From Macrocystis pyrifera (taxonomy: Eukaryota > Sar > Phaeophyceae > Laminariales > Laminariaceae), in contig JASSKH010000016.1 in assembly GCA_031763025.1 (NCBI GenBank), forward strand, positions 2,418,001-2,482,000: 64,000 nucleotides of DNA, given 5' to 3'. This document shows, one piece after another, positions 9,796 through 23,300 of this stretch. The notes under the pieces were generated by a model that searched no databases, was not told the DNA's origin, and saw only the letters and a program-made list of their open reading frames with translations. Made by a program: the position numbers and the translations under genes. The first letter of the stretch is position 1. Each line of letters opens with the position of its first letter.

Positions 9796-12787
9796 TCTGA
9801 AGTTGTAAACATGTACACAGCAGAGGGGTCCTAAAAATATGTTCGAGGGTGGCGGACCATTTACTTTTGAAAATAAAAAATTGTGGGGTTTTTCATGTCA
9901 CCTACTTAGCCTCGGCGAGGCAGAACACGTTTTAGAGCCCGCTCAGCGACGTTCAATGCCCTGAGCACCGCCACGGTGCTCAGCCGGGATCCAGACTAGC
10001 GTCGAAATGTACCCACGGCCCCCTTGCTTGCTCCGCAGCCGAAAGTTCGAGAAAATACCTTCGGCCGCCGGAGAGCAGAATGCTAAAAAAAAAGGATTGC
10101 GTCTTGTACGTATATACCAAGGACACCTCCGAAGATGAGGTACATTCCCGAGCAAAACCTAGGAAGCCCATCCATCCGGTATTACCAAGCAAGTATTATA
10201 TTCACGGCAAGATGGTTGGTGCGACTGCCAGATCACGTCGACACATTCTTGAAACACAAAAACGCCGCAGAGCCCACAACGTACTATATAGACAGTTTGA
10301 TCACAAGGCCGGTTGTTCCCAGTGTCGATGGATCAAAGCTGAGGACTGACGTGGTTGCTGTTGCCAATCAATGAGCAGTTGTCCAGACGTGTAGCCGAAA
10401 TATTCCACATCTAACCAACCAAGTAGAAATTAGGGCATCCGCAAGCGATCGCACCACCGATGTCGTATACCGATTACTTTATAGGCGACACTGCCAACCG
10501 CTCACAGTTCGGCAGAGGCAAGCAACTAACGGAGCCTCAGCTTCCGGCAAGCACGAGCGCCGCCATGTAGTTTCGCATATCAGGGGCTGCAGGATGACCA
10601 AATTACATAGCATCTTTGTACGGGTTTGCAAAAACATCAAGGCCTACAATACACTTCAGCGATCTACCGGTCGTTCAAAGAAGAGTGGGATGAATTTGAG
10701 CTTTCCTCTACTATTGGACGAATGGGCTTCCTGCGTTGTGCCCCGGAGATCTGCGGTTTTCCTTGAGGCGTGTTTCGCCGGCTACCCTTATGTTGGAAAA
10801 CGTGTATATCTGTCGCGGATAAGGTTTATTATTTCAAACAATATGAATACAAACACATATAGCGGTAACCCATGGACGGCGCGGCCCCGTTACCTCCCCT
10901 ATCCAACATTATTGGTGGTCCATGTTGTTGGCACGTCCACTACGATGGAAGTCTCTCCTAGAGCGGTCTTCATAAAAGGGAATTCCCCTCGAGGAAATTG
11001 CCGGGCATTTGTTAGTGCTTACAAGAGGAAGGCAGATTTTTCTGTGAACCCATCGGCAAGGAATGGAACTGTGGGGGGTCACTTACTGCTCACGTTCGTA
11101 GTTTGCAATCCCGACGATGTTGATGGCAAACATTCGGACTACTCTGAGGACACGACACGACCGAGGTAGGCGCTTGCGGCTTTAACCGTGCCACTGTTTC
11201 ACCGGTGTTTGTCCATTACGGCAGAATCGTGGTAGCCATTCCACTGTAAAGGCCTTAGTTTGCGATACTTTCAACCCTGCCCCGCTGCGTTCCGCTGACG
11301 CATAGGGTCGGGCGGTTCCCTGCGCATGATGCTCGTAGGTGCGGACGACGGCCAGCACGTATTCTCAGTTTCTCATTCAACCATGCATCGTGGCCGGACG
11401 TACGAAGTTTGTTGGAGGACTCGGCACCAGTCCCTCGGCCGGGTGCGATTCGCCGAAGGCCACATCCTTCGCTTGGGCTGCCAATTATTTCTGGCTCATT
11501 CGTTGCGTTCGTGCCACTAACAGGTGTGCGATTGCAATCGGTACGCGTTGGCACCTCCTCAGAGACAACGTCTCACACTCGTCGGCCCATGTCTTACACT
11601 CGTCGCTGGGGCTGGTCACGCTGATGCTGCGACCCTCCGTGTCGTCGATGTGCTCCTTAGGCATATGTCACGGGCCCTGGACTTTATTTGCGTGTTTTGT
11701 TCGGGCTGGCGTTTCCCCCGGCACAATGACAATGCCTGTTAGCATATTGACGTTGAGATGTATTCATATATGTTGTGATGTGCAGTCATTACGCACTGAT
11801 GCGAGTATACGAGTATTCTATTTTGGATGTCGGTTAAACACAGCATGCAGTGAAGTTACAAGTTGTGCTTACGTCTAGTTCGTTTATTGCATGTTTCACT
11901 CACCTCTATCGGGGTGATGGCAATGTAAAAGGGCAGCTAGCTTACCATCATAAGTGTCGAGAAATGTTGCTATAGGACGGACGGTCAACCTGTACAGTAG
12001 GCCGCAGAACCTATCTGCCCGTAGCATGGGGATTGTTCCGGATGATCAGGCGAGGATCAGCCCTACCTCTGTCACTTCTCTCCTCTCCTCTCCACTTCTT
12101 TCCTCTCCTCTCCACTTCTCTCCACTCCTCTCACTTCCAGTTCCCTTCTCATCTTGATCTCTGAGACTCCTCTCTTCTCCACTTATCTCCCCTCCTCTCA
12201 CTTCCACTTCCCTAGCCCTCTTGATCTCTGAGACCAACATTAATACGATGTAGGCTACATAGGCGTCAATTAACAAACATGTGTTATCTTCTTCATAAGT
12301 GATCTTTAAAATCACGTCGGTGAAACCTCTGTCATCTTTCTCGGAAGAAACAGAGCCTCGAGACATGCACCATTCTTTTAATGTCTTCCAGTTAACGGCT
12401 CCAAATATCACCCCGCCCGCTAGTCCACGGAGAGGCGATGGGGTTAAACTGAGAGCCGGTGTCGCCTGAACTTGGAAGTCATGGAGGTGGGAGCGGTGGT
12501 CAATCCGTTTGAAACATACTGCTTACAGTACTCTAACACTATACTGTCTGTATTCCAACACGGCAATCCCGTCCCACCCAAGCCGTGGTGAATGGCAATG
12601 AGTATACCACCCACACGCAAATTGAAAGGCCTAAAGACCCGCCTTCGACAACAGAGTCATGGCGAACTGCCTCCTGTAGCATGATCGTGACATTCACCTA
12701 TTCCAATATTTGTTTCCAGGGGTGCCGCGCTCGATCGAGAGAACGGAGGGAGAGGCAAGAGACTGGGTCACCAGCCCTTCTGAAGAA
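9796..12787. other. Gene-poor stretch; unrecognised frames and CT tract
   Basis: The plus frame at 10594-11169 (191 residues) and overlapping frames around 11339-11878 show no domain, signal peptide or repeat. Their amino-acid make-up looks like translated non-coding DNA. At 12070-12215 the plus strand is almost pure C/T and contains two copies of a CTCCTCTCACTTCCA...CTTGATCTCTGAGAC block. I cannot support a gene here. Confidence 0.4.
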
Positions 12788-12859
12788 ATGGGACACACCA
12801 TCCGAAATATTGTCCTTGGGGCAGCTGTTTGGTCCGGTGTGATGTTCGCGTCTTATGCG
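12788..12859 (+). CDS. Possible first exon (signal anchor) of the sulfotransferase gene
   Basis: An ATG at 12788 opens 24 codons with a hydrophobic stretch (NIVLGAAVWSGVMFASYA), suitable as a type II signal anchor, followed at 12860 by a good donor GTGAGA. Golgi sulfotransferases usually start this way. Against it, the exon ends in phase 0 while the next exon I trust (14269) needs phase 1, so at least one exon between them is unseen. This is an inference from position and hydrophobicity only. Confidence 0.25.
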
Positions 12860-14268
12860 GTGAGATGCCATACATGTCAAGTGTGTAGTTCCCGCCACCG
12901 TAGTGGCTTCCCCGTTTTGTTTAAACCGCGCTCGAATGTGCACATGTTGTCAAGCATCGAAGCAACCTACCATAGCCCTCATACGTTCGTGGGGGACCCC
13001 CCGCCCCGGAAGAAAGAACGAAGAGACGGCTCGTAGCATACTGCAGGGGCAGGGCGTCTGCCGTAACCTCCAATGCTTCGTGTGGTTTATAGCTGTATTC
13101 TCCTTCCAACATGGTGCCAATATTTTACACCGGTATATCGGCACCAGGTAAAAGTCCATCGAGGCACTACGGGCCTATTGCCTTGAGGTGAATCTTGATT
13201 CTGTCGGGTAGGCACCGCTGCTTTGAACGATTGTTTGGGTCAAATCTCAATACAAACCAACTGGAACAATACTTCTTGGACCTAGTGCTGCTGCTCTCGA
13301 GATCATATTAATATTGGTTCCACCCTCGTGTCGTTCCGTAGCAGATCCCCATAAAGAATTCAGACGCCAGGGGACACTACGCCCTCCGTACTTACGACCC
13401 CTGGTATGGCGTATACGACGATTACTGTATCGGTCTGCATAAAATCAGAGATAAAACACATGCTTCTCCAGAATCAAATCGTCGTGCTTCCCCAACATCT
13501 TAGCTGTTGCTAACGCCGCCGCAGCTGTTTCCAGTTCCAGGATTTCGTGGTCAACTCACCAGGGTCATGTACCTGGTATCTACTGTAGCGGTTACGTTCC
13601 TCCATACTTTGTGGAAATTTACTATTAGTAGTGTTTCTTGTACCGGCTAATTAGGAGTCAATACTTTGTTTTGTGCCTCCCTTGAGCCAGGCCTTTTCGC
13701 TACTCCCCGCGTTGAGTGCGGAGTATGCCTGACACCCTGGTTACTTCGAAGGAGAATATTGTCCTGTTCATACTCACTTCGTCAACCCCACCCCCGCCTC
13801 CTTATTCCGTCGTTGGTGACAGATTTATAAGGAGAGTCCAACAGATGAGCCGCCGCGCTATTGCACAGGTCAGAGCTTCGCAAAGCCTACCCGTAGTACC
13901 GATGGCATCGTGCGGCCTCTACAAACGTCGCTACTTGAGCATTCCCTGTGATAGATTTTTTCAAGCGAGTAAGTTCAGCACGTGGTCGGAGGACTGCAAT
14001 CCTTAGGCACGTGTTTTATCGAGTGCTCGTGAAGCCGGACGCGTGCTTCGCTCGAAGACGTAGGCCTACACAGATTGGAAAGCCAAACGTTGCATCTTTG
14101 TGTGCATTTCATGTCCCAATTACACGATACCGACGCCTCTAGCTAAGATTTCTAAATGATTGTTAGTGCGACTACTGCAATTCTGTCCATCTAACCTGTG
14201 GCGATTGCCCGGACCCTGCTTGCCGTTCTGCACGTACCACGCGTGTGGCGTACCGCGCGCATTCGCAG

Positions 14269-14355
14269 TGTTTACCCACTTCGTAAAAAGCGGCGGCTCG
14301 AGCGTGAAAAAGCAACTGTCTGACGGCTGCAAGAAGGAAGGCTCCCGTTTGCCAG
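14269..14355 (+). CDS. Sulfotransferase exon with PAPS 5'-phosphosulfate loop
   Basis: The acceptor ATTCGCAG ends at 14268 and the donor CCAG|GTGATG follows 14355. It encodes VFTHFVKSGGSSVKKQLSD and then a Lys/Glu-rich stretch to RLP. The HxxKSGGSS core is the classic phosphate-binding loop of PAPS sulfotransferases. The final base plus the GT opening the 17675 exon make a glycine codon, so the junction keeps frame. Confidence 0.75.
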
Positions 14356-17300
14356 GTGATGCATGCGGTGGACATGGTATCCGGTATGAAACGTGTTCTA
14401 GGCCAAAGATGCCCGATGACTGCAAAAATCGAACTAATGCCGTGCAGGCCGCTTGCCGTAAACAAAACTGCTACTGTAGCTTTAAGTGCGAATTGTGATG
14501 AACATACACTAGTGGCCGGTGCACAGTTTGTGGCGACGGCCCGTCAATAGCAAATCATGCTCTTGGCTGTTGTTTACATTCAATTTTAGAAGAACAAGTA
14601 TCAGCCGCTCCCGTTTACAGAGCACGCCATAACCAGCGCAGTGCGCCAATTACAAGTACGATGCGATATACACGGGTTTATGGCCCGCTTGTTCGTAAAC
14701 TCCAGGCGAGATTTACTAGAGGTTATATATCATTTCATTGGGCTCCCACACCTGGGAGAGCCAATAGTAGTGACCTCTTGAGCCACTATATATTAGTTAA
14801 GAAGCTCAGAAGTCAAAGGCAAAAAAAGTACTCAACCCTAGCACCTAAAATAGGATCCAGAGATCGCGAGGTCCACCAGGCAGCCGGTAGTAAACCTCTC
14901 TGTTTCCCGTACTACTGCCATATATACATAGATCGAAACAGTAGAGCGATATACCCGAGAATTATTTCTGTACAGCGTAGACCCTAAAGGCGTCCCAGCT
15001 ACATGAAGTATCCGACCATCCTCAACCCAACATGTTTCATTGAAAAAATAGATTCAAAACAAACGCCTGCGAATCAATCGAATATTCTGCATATCCCATG
15101 CTTCGTATTATCAAAATACTTCAACTATTCATTAAGTTCTAATTCCTAATGTGATACTTCGATCATGCACCGTTCTCTTAAACAATATCTTGGCACTTCA
15201 ATGATTCTGCGCACGCTCCTTCAGTCTGCAGTCAGTATGTCCTGTGCGGCCAAGGGTGTCCTTTCTAATAGCATCAACACACGTAGGCAACCATAGTAGA
15301 AGAGATATCAGCAAGATCAACAAATCGGTATGGCGAATCAAGTTCTCATTTTCAAAATACACCATGTCTTACCTAAAGTACCTATCCCGATCTTGTCCAA
15401 ACCGAAAATATATATTTCGGTCCAACCCGTCATCTTTGATCCGGTCTACGCCCGGCCACATCCCCTTCCAGGAGCGCCACCAGGCGCGTTGGATTCCCAA
15501 GACAGTTAATCTTTATCCATATGCACCAAAGTACCCTTCGACAACCGGGGCTAAGATCCATGATGATCCCAAGGAAATACATTTTCTACCATTCACGACA
15601 CTACCCGGAACGGACGATACATTCCATATCATTCAGACCACCCTCACCGTAAACGGTATCATCCACAAGTTTTTCGGGACGAATGAAACGTTTTTTACCA
15701 TTCCGAAATTCCACCCCAGTCGCACACGGTGCATCCCCCATCCACCACGGCGTATCCGCAAGGAGTACAACCCTATCTATGGTTTTCATTGTTGCAAACG
15801 ATGAACCTCAAAATAGTACGATCACAAACAATGCAAGTAGCCCGGACAGGAGTCTTCCATCGTAGGGAAAATCACCAAGTGTACGATTAGAGAATCAGAC
15901 GTCCCCCCTCGACCCGCGATGTGGCCGGAACCGCACATAATTCTGCTGACGATGTCACCACGTCTACTCCCTTCATGAACTAGCGCTGTCTCAGCTGCTA
16001 CAGTGCAGTTATGTGGAGTTCGCGCGGTGTCCTCGCCGGCGTGCTTCCCTTCGTGTTTGAAAGTACTGCAGACTGTTCACCAACCCCCGACGCCACGTTA
16101 TCTCTTCCACTTACCCCTCCAGCGGTAGTGCACGTGGTCATGCCACACGTCTTTCCCCTCACCGTCTCACGTGGACGAGTGCATATGGTCAGATGTCGAC
16201 CCTACGACACTTCGCTAGATGTGCAGACGTGTTCACTTTCGCTTCGCTAATTCCTCGATATCTACCACCCCAACAATCAACATTCACGTGCTGTGCTCAC
16301 GGCATGTAAATGTGACTCGACTTCAACCCGCCCCTGTCGCCACACACGGTGGGGGTATCTATAGCTATCCGCCGTAGGGAACTTTAAGCCACTTCTCTGA
16401 GTCAATAGCGTACATTTCCAAACGACACTGTATTCACCATCTCCGCCACTAATATGCTCGTAGCGGAATGCTTATGGTTACGCCACAAGATTGCCCCATA
16501 GCAATTTCCGAGTTCCCAAGGATTAAGCTTGCTCCTTGGAGTTATCGCTGGTGCTGTACACCCCCACCCACCCCGTTGAACACGCCATGGTTTCTAGGTT
16601 CAAAGTCCCAGCGTATGTGCACGTACGTTGCTGTTGCTCACGGTTGTACTACCACCGAGGGGGGTTTAGTTGATACTGCTGTACAGCAGACGCTGCGCCT
16701 AGAAAACGACGTCGTCTCCACAACATCGTCAGCAGGATAGTTTGCTCCCGTGGATACGGCCTTTCCATCCATCACCTGGGCCTTGACCTCGCCATGTTGT
16801 ATATTACAGTAGTATTTACCAGTACACCATAATAACCTGTCGTTATGTCTCCGGCGTGCAAGCTTGAAGCGAACGAACATAACTCTACAAGGCGAGCTCA
16901 CGACCCAACTTGGTGATTACAAAAATTATAGCTTGGCCCAATAGCCTTGAGTCATGTGACTGTGGAGATATCTTCAGGTCGCAACAGCCATGTAATCTGC
17001 TGTCTATCGTACATTCATTTTGTCGCTCCCTGGCCCACAAGGAACTTGCGTCTGTCAGCCTCACCGCCAACGCACGCGTATCTTTGTCTGTGCCGATAAA
17101 TACCCACCGTCAAGACCACCGTGCGTGCCGGAGGGCAGCAGACATGAGGGCACACACTCCCTGCGCCCTGCTCTACCTTCAAATAAAAACGGCGGTAGTG
17201 ATGCAGCCTCTGCCCCTGCTGCATCAACGGTGGTTGGCTGCTGCCTTCCCCTCCTACGTCCTATGTGTTCGACGCTGCTCTTATTCAAAGGCGGCGCGAT

Positions 17301-20300
17301 GTTCTTTCCACGCTCTTCAGCGTCTGCACATTGTTGGCTCCGCTTCTCGAGAACAAGGCCCTGCTGCAAGACGGTTGCGCGTAGATCTCCCACCTCATTC
17401 GCCATGAGGCTGGGTTCCAAGACTCTAGAGTGTTTATAAACCCTAGGCGAGACTGAGTTCAGGCCCCATGTGTTTGCATCGGTCTCACACATCAGAGACA
17501 GGCAGGAGGAGGAACCCCTTGAGCCATCACACAAAATATCTGCATTAACTATCGTAATAACTCATGACAGACCGATTGGCCGAAGCGTTACGTAATTTGC
17601 GGTGAACACACACGACCTTGGGCGAAACGACGGACCCTTAGACAATCTCCATCCTGCACCTATCGCCTTCCCAGGTTTAATCCCGGGCGGGGCCAAAACT
17701 CCACCGCTTGCGAGGCTAGAAGCTGTTATAAACTCTACGGTCATCATGGGATCCGCGGAACTGCTCAGGTGACGAGCCCGTTATATTTCGGCTTCCGAGA
17801 GAATGGACGGTCGTATTCACCCAGGGGGGCGACACATCTGCTGAATGAATAGACATAACACTTGGTTGAGTCGTGCCCCCCGAACCGAAAGGCCTGAATA
17901 CCCTGACATCGTGCCCCGGCCTGTATACGTCTCCCCGATCTTGGTCTTGTACCTCAGAATTGACATGCCTGATAGCCGTGACATCATGCCACGCCCAATG
18001 ACTTACAATATTTTCGCGAACCCAGTCGGATTGATACCAATGTTGACTCTAGGTGATACCTTGTACTGGTACACCCTACAGTTGGGTCGTACACCGAACC
18101 CGAACTGCTTGAATGTCCTGACATCGTTGGTTGCTACTGGGATGCGCCCTCAAAGCGAAACGCTTGATTGCTTTGACACCGTACATCGCCCACCACTTCT
18201 CTCGATTTGCTATTCTTATCATGGCCCTACGCCGGTCATCCCCGCGTTCTTCCAGGTATCAGTTGGAGGGCAGTGGCAGGGATTGTGAATACTTCACGAT
18301 TTTGAGGGACCCTATCGACAGGCTAGTGTCCGTATTCTACTACTGTCCCACGGATCATGACATAAAACCAAGGCCATCAAAGGTATTGCTTCGGTTTCCG
18401 ACTGGTAGCGTTTAATGCGGGGACGTGGCAAGAGTTGGGAAATATTTGCGTCAAAACGGTAGTCAGGTATTACTAGCCCGCGCTAGCCTCATTGATACCG
18501 ACAGATGAGCAACTATTGATAATCTCTTCTTTGGGGGTTCAGGGGGAATAACACCGGAAGCGAATGAAGTTCATTGCTTTGACTACGATACGCAGCCCGG
18601 ACTGCTGGGGTGTGTGTCCCGCGTGGAATGTACGAAGCTGCAAGACACGCGCCCAGCAGTAATTTGAATCTCGCACCCTTGCACGCGTTTCACACGGTAA
18701 ACAATCGTCGATGTTTCGTTCAATGCACATGTGTGCCATTCAGTTGCCTCCGCGTGTGCAATGTGTGGAATGAAACTTACTCGGTTCGTACGTTTGTGTT
18801 GTCGTAGGCCGAGGTTGTCGCGGCTGCCCCAGATAATTATTTTTTTCCCTGTCCGACTTGGACCATGCCGAGTCGTGGATGAAGTATGAGTCTGGCAACA
18901 AGACGCGCTTCAAGTGATCAATGGTTGGATGGTTATTGTGACACGAATCTTGGGCAACTTCGAGCAAACCTGCGCATAGGTTGAACTATACCGTTACCGG
19001 GTAGAACGTATATATATATGCCGGTGCCGGGTAGGACCTGGTGTTGCGCGGCCCACTGAGCGCGGTTTCTCATACGAACCATCTTAGCACCCCCCCGAAC
19101 GTGATCTCGGTGTCCTCAATAGGTTTTGTTTGTTTGTATTTGTTGGCTTACTCTGTGAGAGTCTTGCGCTATGCAACGCCAATGCACGGGGTCATAGTGT
19201 TGTCAGTCACGGTCCGATGCTCCCTGTTTGACTATCACCGTATTGCTCTTTCGCTCCATCCCGACGAACAGTGGTGTGGCGGCTCCGAGGGCGAAGAAAT
19301 ACCTCTCGAAAAGCGGCTGATGGATTTTGCCAAGACTAAGTGGGGCAACAAAGGGTTTGACTTCATGATACCTGGAGTCCTCTGCGACCCGAGCTTCCAG
19401 ATTTGCGGCTCAGAACACACGGTGTGTAATACAGCGATGACCCCCACTTGGGGTATCGTCCAGCCTAAGTTAGCCTACGAGTGCCGTCGTGTTGGTTTCA
19501 AAGAGCTGCGCGATTTGCTCGACTTTAAAACCAAGGGAGATAATGATGACCAATAACCAGGATGCTTAATCATGCATAAACCACACGTCTTCCAGGAAAC
19601 AATGAAATATATATATATATATATATCATGGGTCCTGGCCACTTGCGACATGCGACTCTATTTATATAATCATCGGTCCAGGCCTCTTGCGACATGCGAC
19701 TCTCTATATATAATCCAAGCATAATTTGGTCGTGAACAAACAAAAAAACTTGAATGAGGGGAAAATGGAGACCCCCGGCGACTAAGACCTCAACATGCTG
19801 TTTCTTCTTTTCTTAAAACATACTTCCTTGTTTATTTATACACAAGTTGTATTTTTTGTATCGCTCAAGACTACTCTTGCCAGTCTCTGCTCTAAAATAA
19901 TGTGTAATTTCATTGTTTTTCAAGCCTCTCTGTTTGATTTCCCCCCAGCCTCTATTATTCGGTTCATTGTTTTTTTTTAATGTGGCCCTACGGCTGCGGA
20001 GGTACTGATTATCATGCATCGCCGTAGTCGAAATAACCATAGACCCTCGCACCCCTATAATGCCGGGACGGAGCGCATCGCGTTTTCACCGACCAGGCAG
20101 ACATTGCTTGCACCAAGCACGAAGCGCCGTGAGGTGTTGGGCGAGTCGCATGAAGGGTGAGCTGCATCCTACTAAGAACCGCTTTTCAGGTAAAGTTTCT
20201 TGTATATGCATGACAGCATTAATGGCTTGATTTCATGTCTGGTGTATGGCCACTTCCAAAGACGGCAATGGGGTTACTGTGTAACTGCCTCTTGGGTGTC

Positions 20301-23300
20301 TCACCATATACACACTACGTGACACGATCATCCCCCTTGTGCGGAGTGAAGATTCTCCGAGCACAAAAATGATGTAACTTGACCGCCGGCTGTGGTAGCC
20401 GCCAGACAAAATACAATAAAAAAAACGGTACTCTGGCTGTCTAGCTCACGCAGTGAGAGGCGTGTTTACAGCGTCGTCGCCAACCGACGCCAACCCAACC
20501 TATATATACCAGGTATATAATATAAGCGGCTGCGGCAGCGGGGGGGGCGTTTATTCCCTAGCACCATGTGGGAAAAGGAAGATATTGACGTTTTTCAGTT
20601 GGACCAGAACCTTCCGGAAAAGGGCTGCGGGACTAGGTTGTTCGAGAAAGCGTTATCTTGAATGGTTGCATGCGACAACAGCCCAGTAGATATGGATCTT
20701 ACCGCAGAGGACGACCGTTCAGTAGAGGACGACAGTCTAGGTATTTCGGACGTTACAACACAGGAGATAGTCCACATGCTGCCGCTCCTTCTTGCTCCTC
20801 ACTGCTACTCGTGACCCCACCAGCAGTAAACCCCAGCAAGCCTACTGTTATCAGCCATTCTTTAACTCGCCATGGGTTTGTAAACATCTATTCACTACCC
20901 CAGTAAGTGTACCAGCACCAGCCCGGTCTCCATCAGCTCCAGTGCTAAGCCTATGCTACCACAAAGAACGAAGTTTTCACAGTTACTGACTGAGCGGTCT
21001 ACTAATAGCAGGCAGCCCTATATCATCCCCAAGAGTGGGTCGGGGGTCCGAATCTCGACGATTTCGTAATTTGTTCTTTTCGAGCGTGCGCGCTAGAGAC
21101 AGTACGAATGATTATGGTGCTGATAGTATGTTTCTAGACAACAATATCGTTTGGCGACGGCGATCATCTTTAATACGTCGACGAGATTCAAAGAAATCTA
21201 AAACATACGTTTTGTTGATTATACAGCAGGTAGTGCCAAATAATCAACAGGGTGCCACAAGCAGCAGGCCACCGGATACCATGCCTCGACAAACCGTGGC
21301 TGCAGTACAAGCTCGAGATAGTTATCACAGCCATCTGTCCACAGCGTAGCTGCTCGGACCTAAACAATTACATATCCATTCTGGCAGTGTAGGTCTCATT
21401 CATCCTAGAGGCCCCTCGCTCTGTCTAAAAGACTTATGTTGAATAGAATGGTGGAGGCTCCGCCACACTCGGGGAGGATAAGGTCCCAACCCGGATTATG
21501 AAATCCCTTCATACATCTACAGCTCTGACCAACCCGGGACGAAACCAGCGATTCCCCGGGTCAACACCGCCCCGCACGGTCTAAAAACCCCACCCCTATC
21601 GGCTGATCATTGGTTGGCTGAGGTTCTTGAAGCCAGTGACACACGGGGACGATAGGGCCCCATCCCCGGATCATGAACTTGCCGGACATCTCCATTTTGT
21701 GTAACCCCGGGACTCAAAGAGAGTTCCGTCTTGTCGATACCGCCCCGTAATGTGCGGAAACCCCAACCCTATCGTCCTATACACGGTTGTCTGTTGGCTG
21801 GGGCTCATGGAGCCGGTGCGCGGCGAGATTCTTCCCCGGGGATAATGTCGAGGCCTCTGTCGCACCGGTGGACTAAAATGTTCCATCATCGGATCAGAAA
21901 TCCTCCTATACATCCCTATCTCTAACAACCCGGGGGAAGAAAACAGGCATCCCCGGTGTCGATATCGCCCCTCAATGCATGAAATCTCCAACCCCACTGG
22001 CTGACAGTTGATTTGGCTGGGTCTTATGGTGCCAGCGTCCATGGAGAACTACCCTTCGGGGCAAGCCCGAGGTCCCGCCGCACGAGGAGAGAATAAAGTT
22101 CCATCCCCTTATTAAAATTAGTCTATGCATACCTGCAAATCCAACAGACCCGAGACGAAAACGGAAATATCTTGGGTCGATACCGTCCCTCAATGTGAAA
22201 AAAACCCCAACCCGACTGACTTCTGATTGGCTGGTGATTACGGAGCCAGCCCGCAGCGAGAGTTTCACCCTGGGCAACGCCGAGGTCCCGCATCACCGGG
22301 GAATACAATGCACTTCCCCCGAATCAGAGTTCTTTCAATATATCTACAACTCCAACTAACCGGGGACAAAAACGCACATTCCCCGAGTTATATAGCACCC
22401 CGCAAAGTGTGGAAACATCAAACCCCCTGGCTGATTTACGGTTCGCTGCGGAGCTCATGAGCCGGCGCGCGGCGATAATTGCGCGTCGGGGCAAGGAAGA
22501 GGCTGTGCAGTACCCTGGGACGATAGTGTCCCATTTCCGGATCATACGTCTTTCGATACATCTACAACAACTCGGGGACAATAACGGACACCCCCGGTGT
22601 CGATACCGCCCCGCACGATGGTTATCACATTTACGTTCAGTGTGTGCATCACAGCACGCTATGCGCGCTACCATCTCAGGTGTTTACATAGTAGTATGTG
22701 CAACGCAGGGCTTGAGCAGCGGGAGGAGACGTGACCGTACGGGTTAGTCAATTCAAAAACGAAACCAGAGATACGCAATTACCTTGTGGTCGGCAACATT
22801 CCCAAGTCTCTCTGTCCGTTATAGCTTGTAGCTGTTAGAGTGAGAACATGCCTGCGACCTGTCGGCGTTAAAGTCGTGGATACAACGGAGGGTAGTCCCC
22901 AGGCTGCATGTCGTACACACGGACGTGAAGAGAGAGGGTTGATTTTGAATGTGTGCGAGAACATTGTGTTTCTGGACCTGTACAATACGTACGAACGAGG
23001 GGAGAGTGGATTTTCATCATACGTACGTGCCTATCATACAGTATAGTACCAAATGCAGCAAGACCAAATGTGCGTATACGACTATACGATACGAGCATCA
23101 GTTAGATAGGAGAGGCGATACAATATCAGTAAGGTAGCCATCACAAATGTTGTTATTTTAAGAGCTGCGAATCGCTGTGGCTACGGCGACAGGAACGGCA
23201 CAAGTATGCGTTGTACGGTGCCAACCAGCGGCGTAAAATCACGGTGTTGGACACATCGACGTACGGGTGAAAAGAGCGCGTTTTGAATGTGTGGGAGAGT

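Noticed and set aside
10594-11169. 191-residue plus-strand frame
   Set aside because: No motif, no acceptor-donor logic, no neighbours; composition like translated non-coding DNA.
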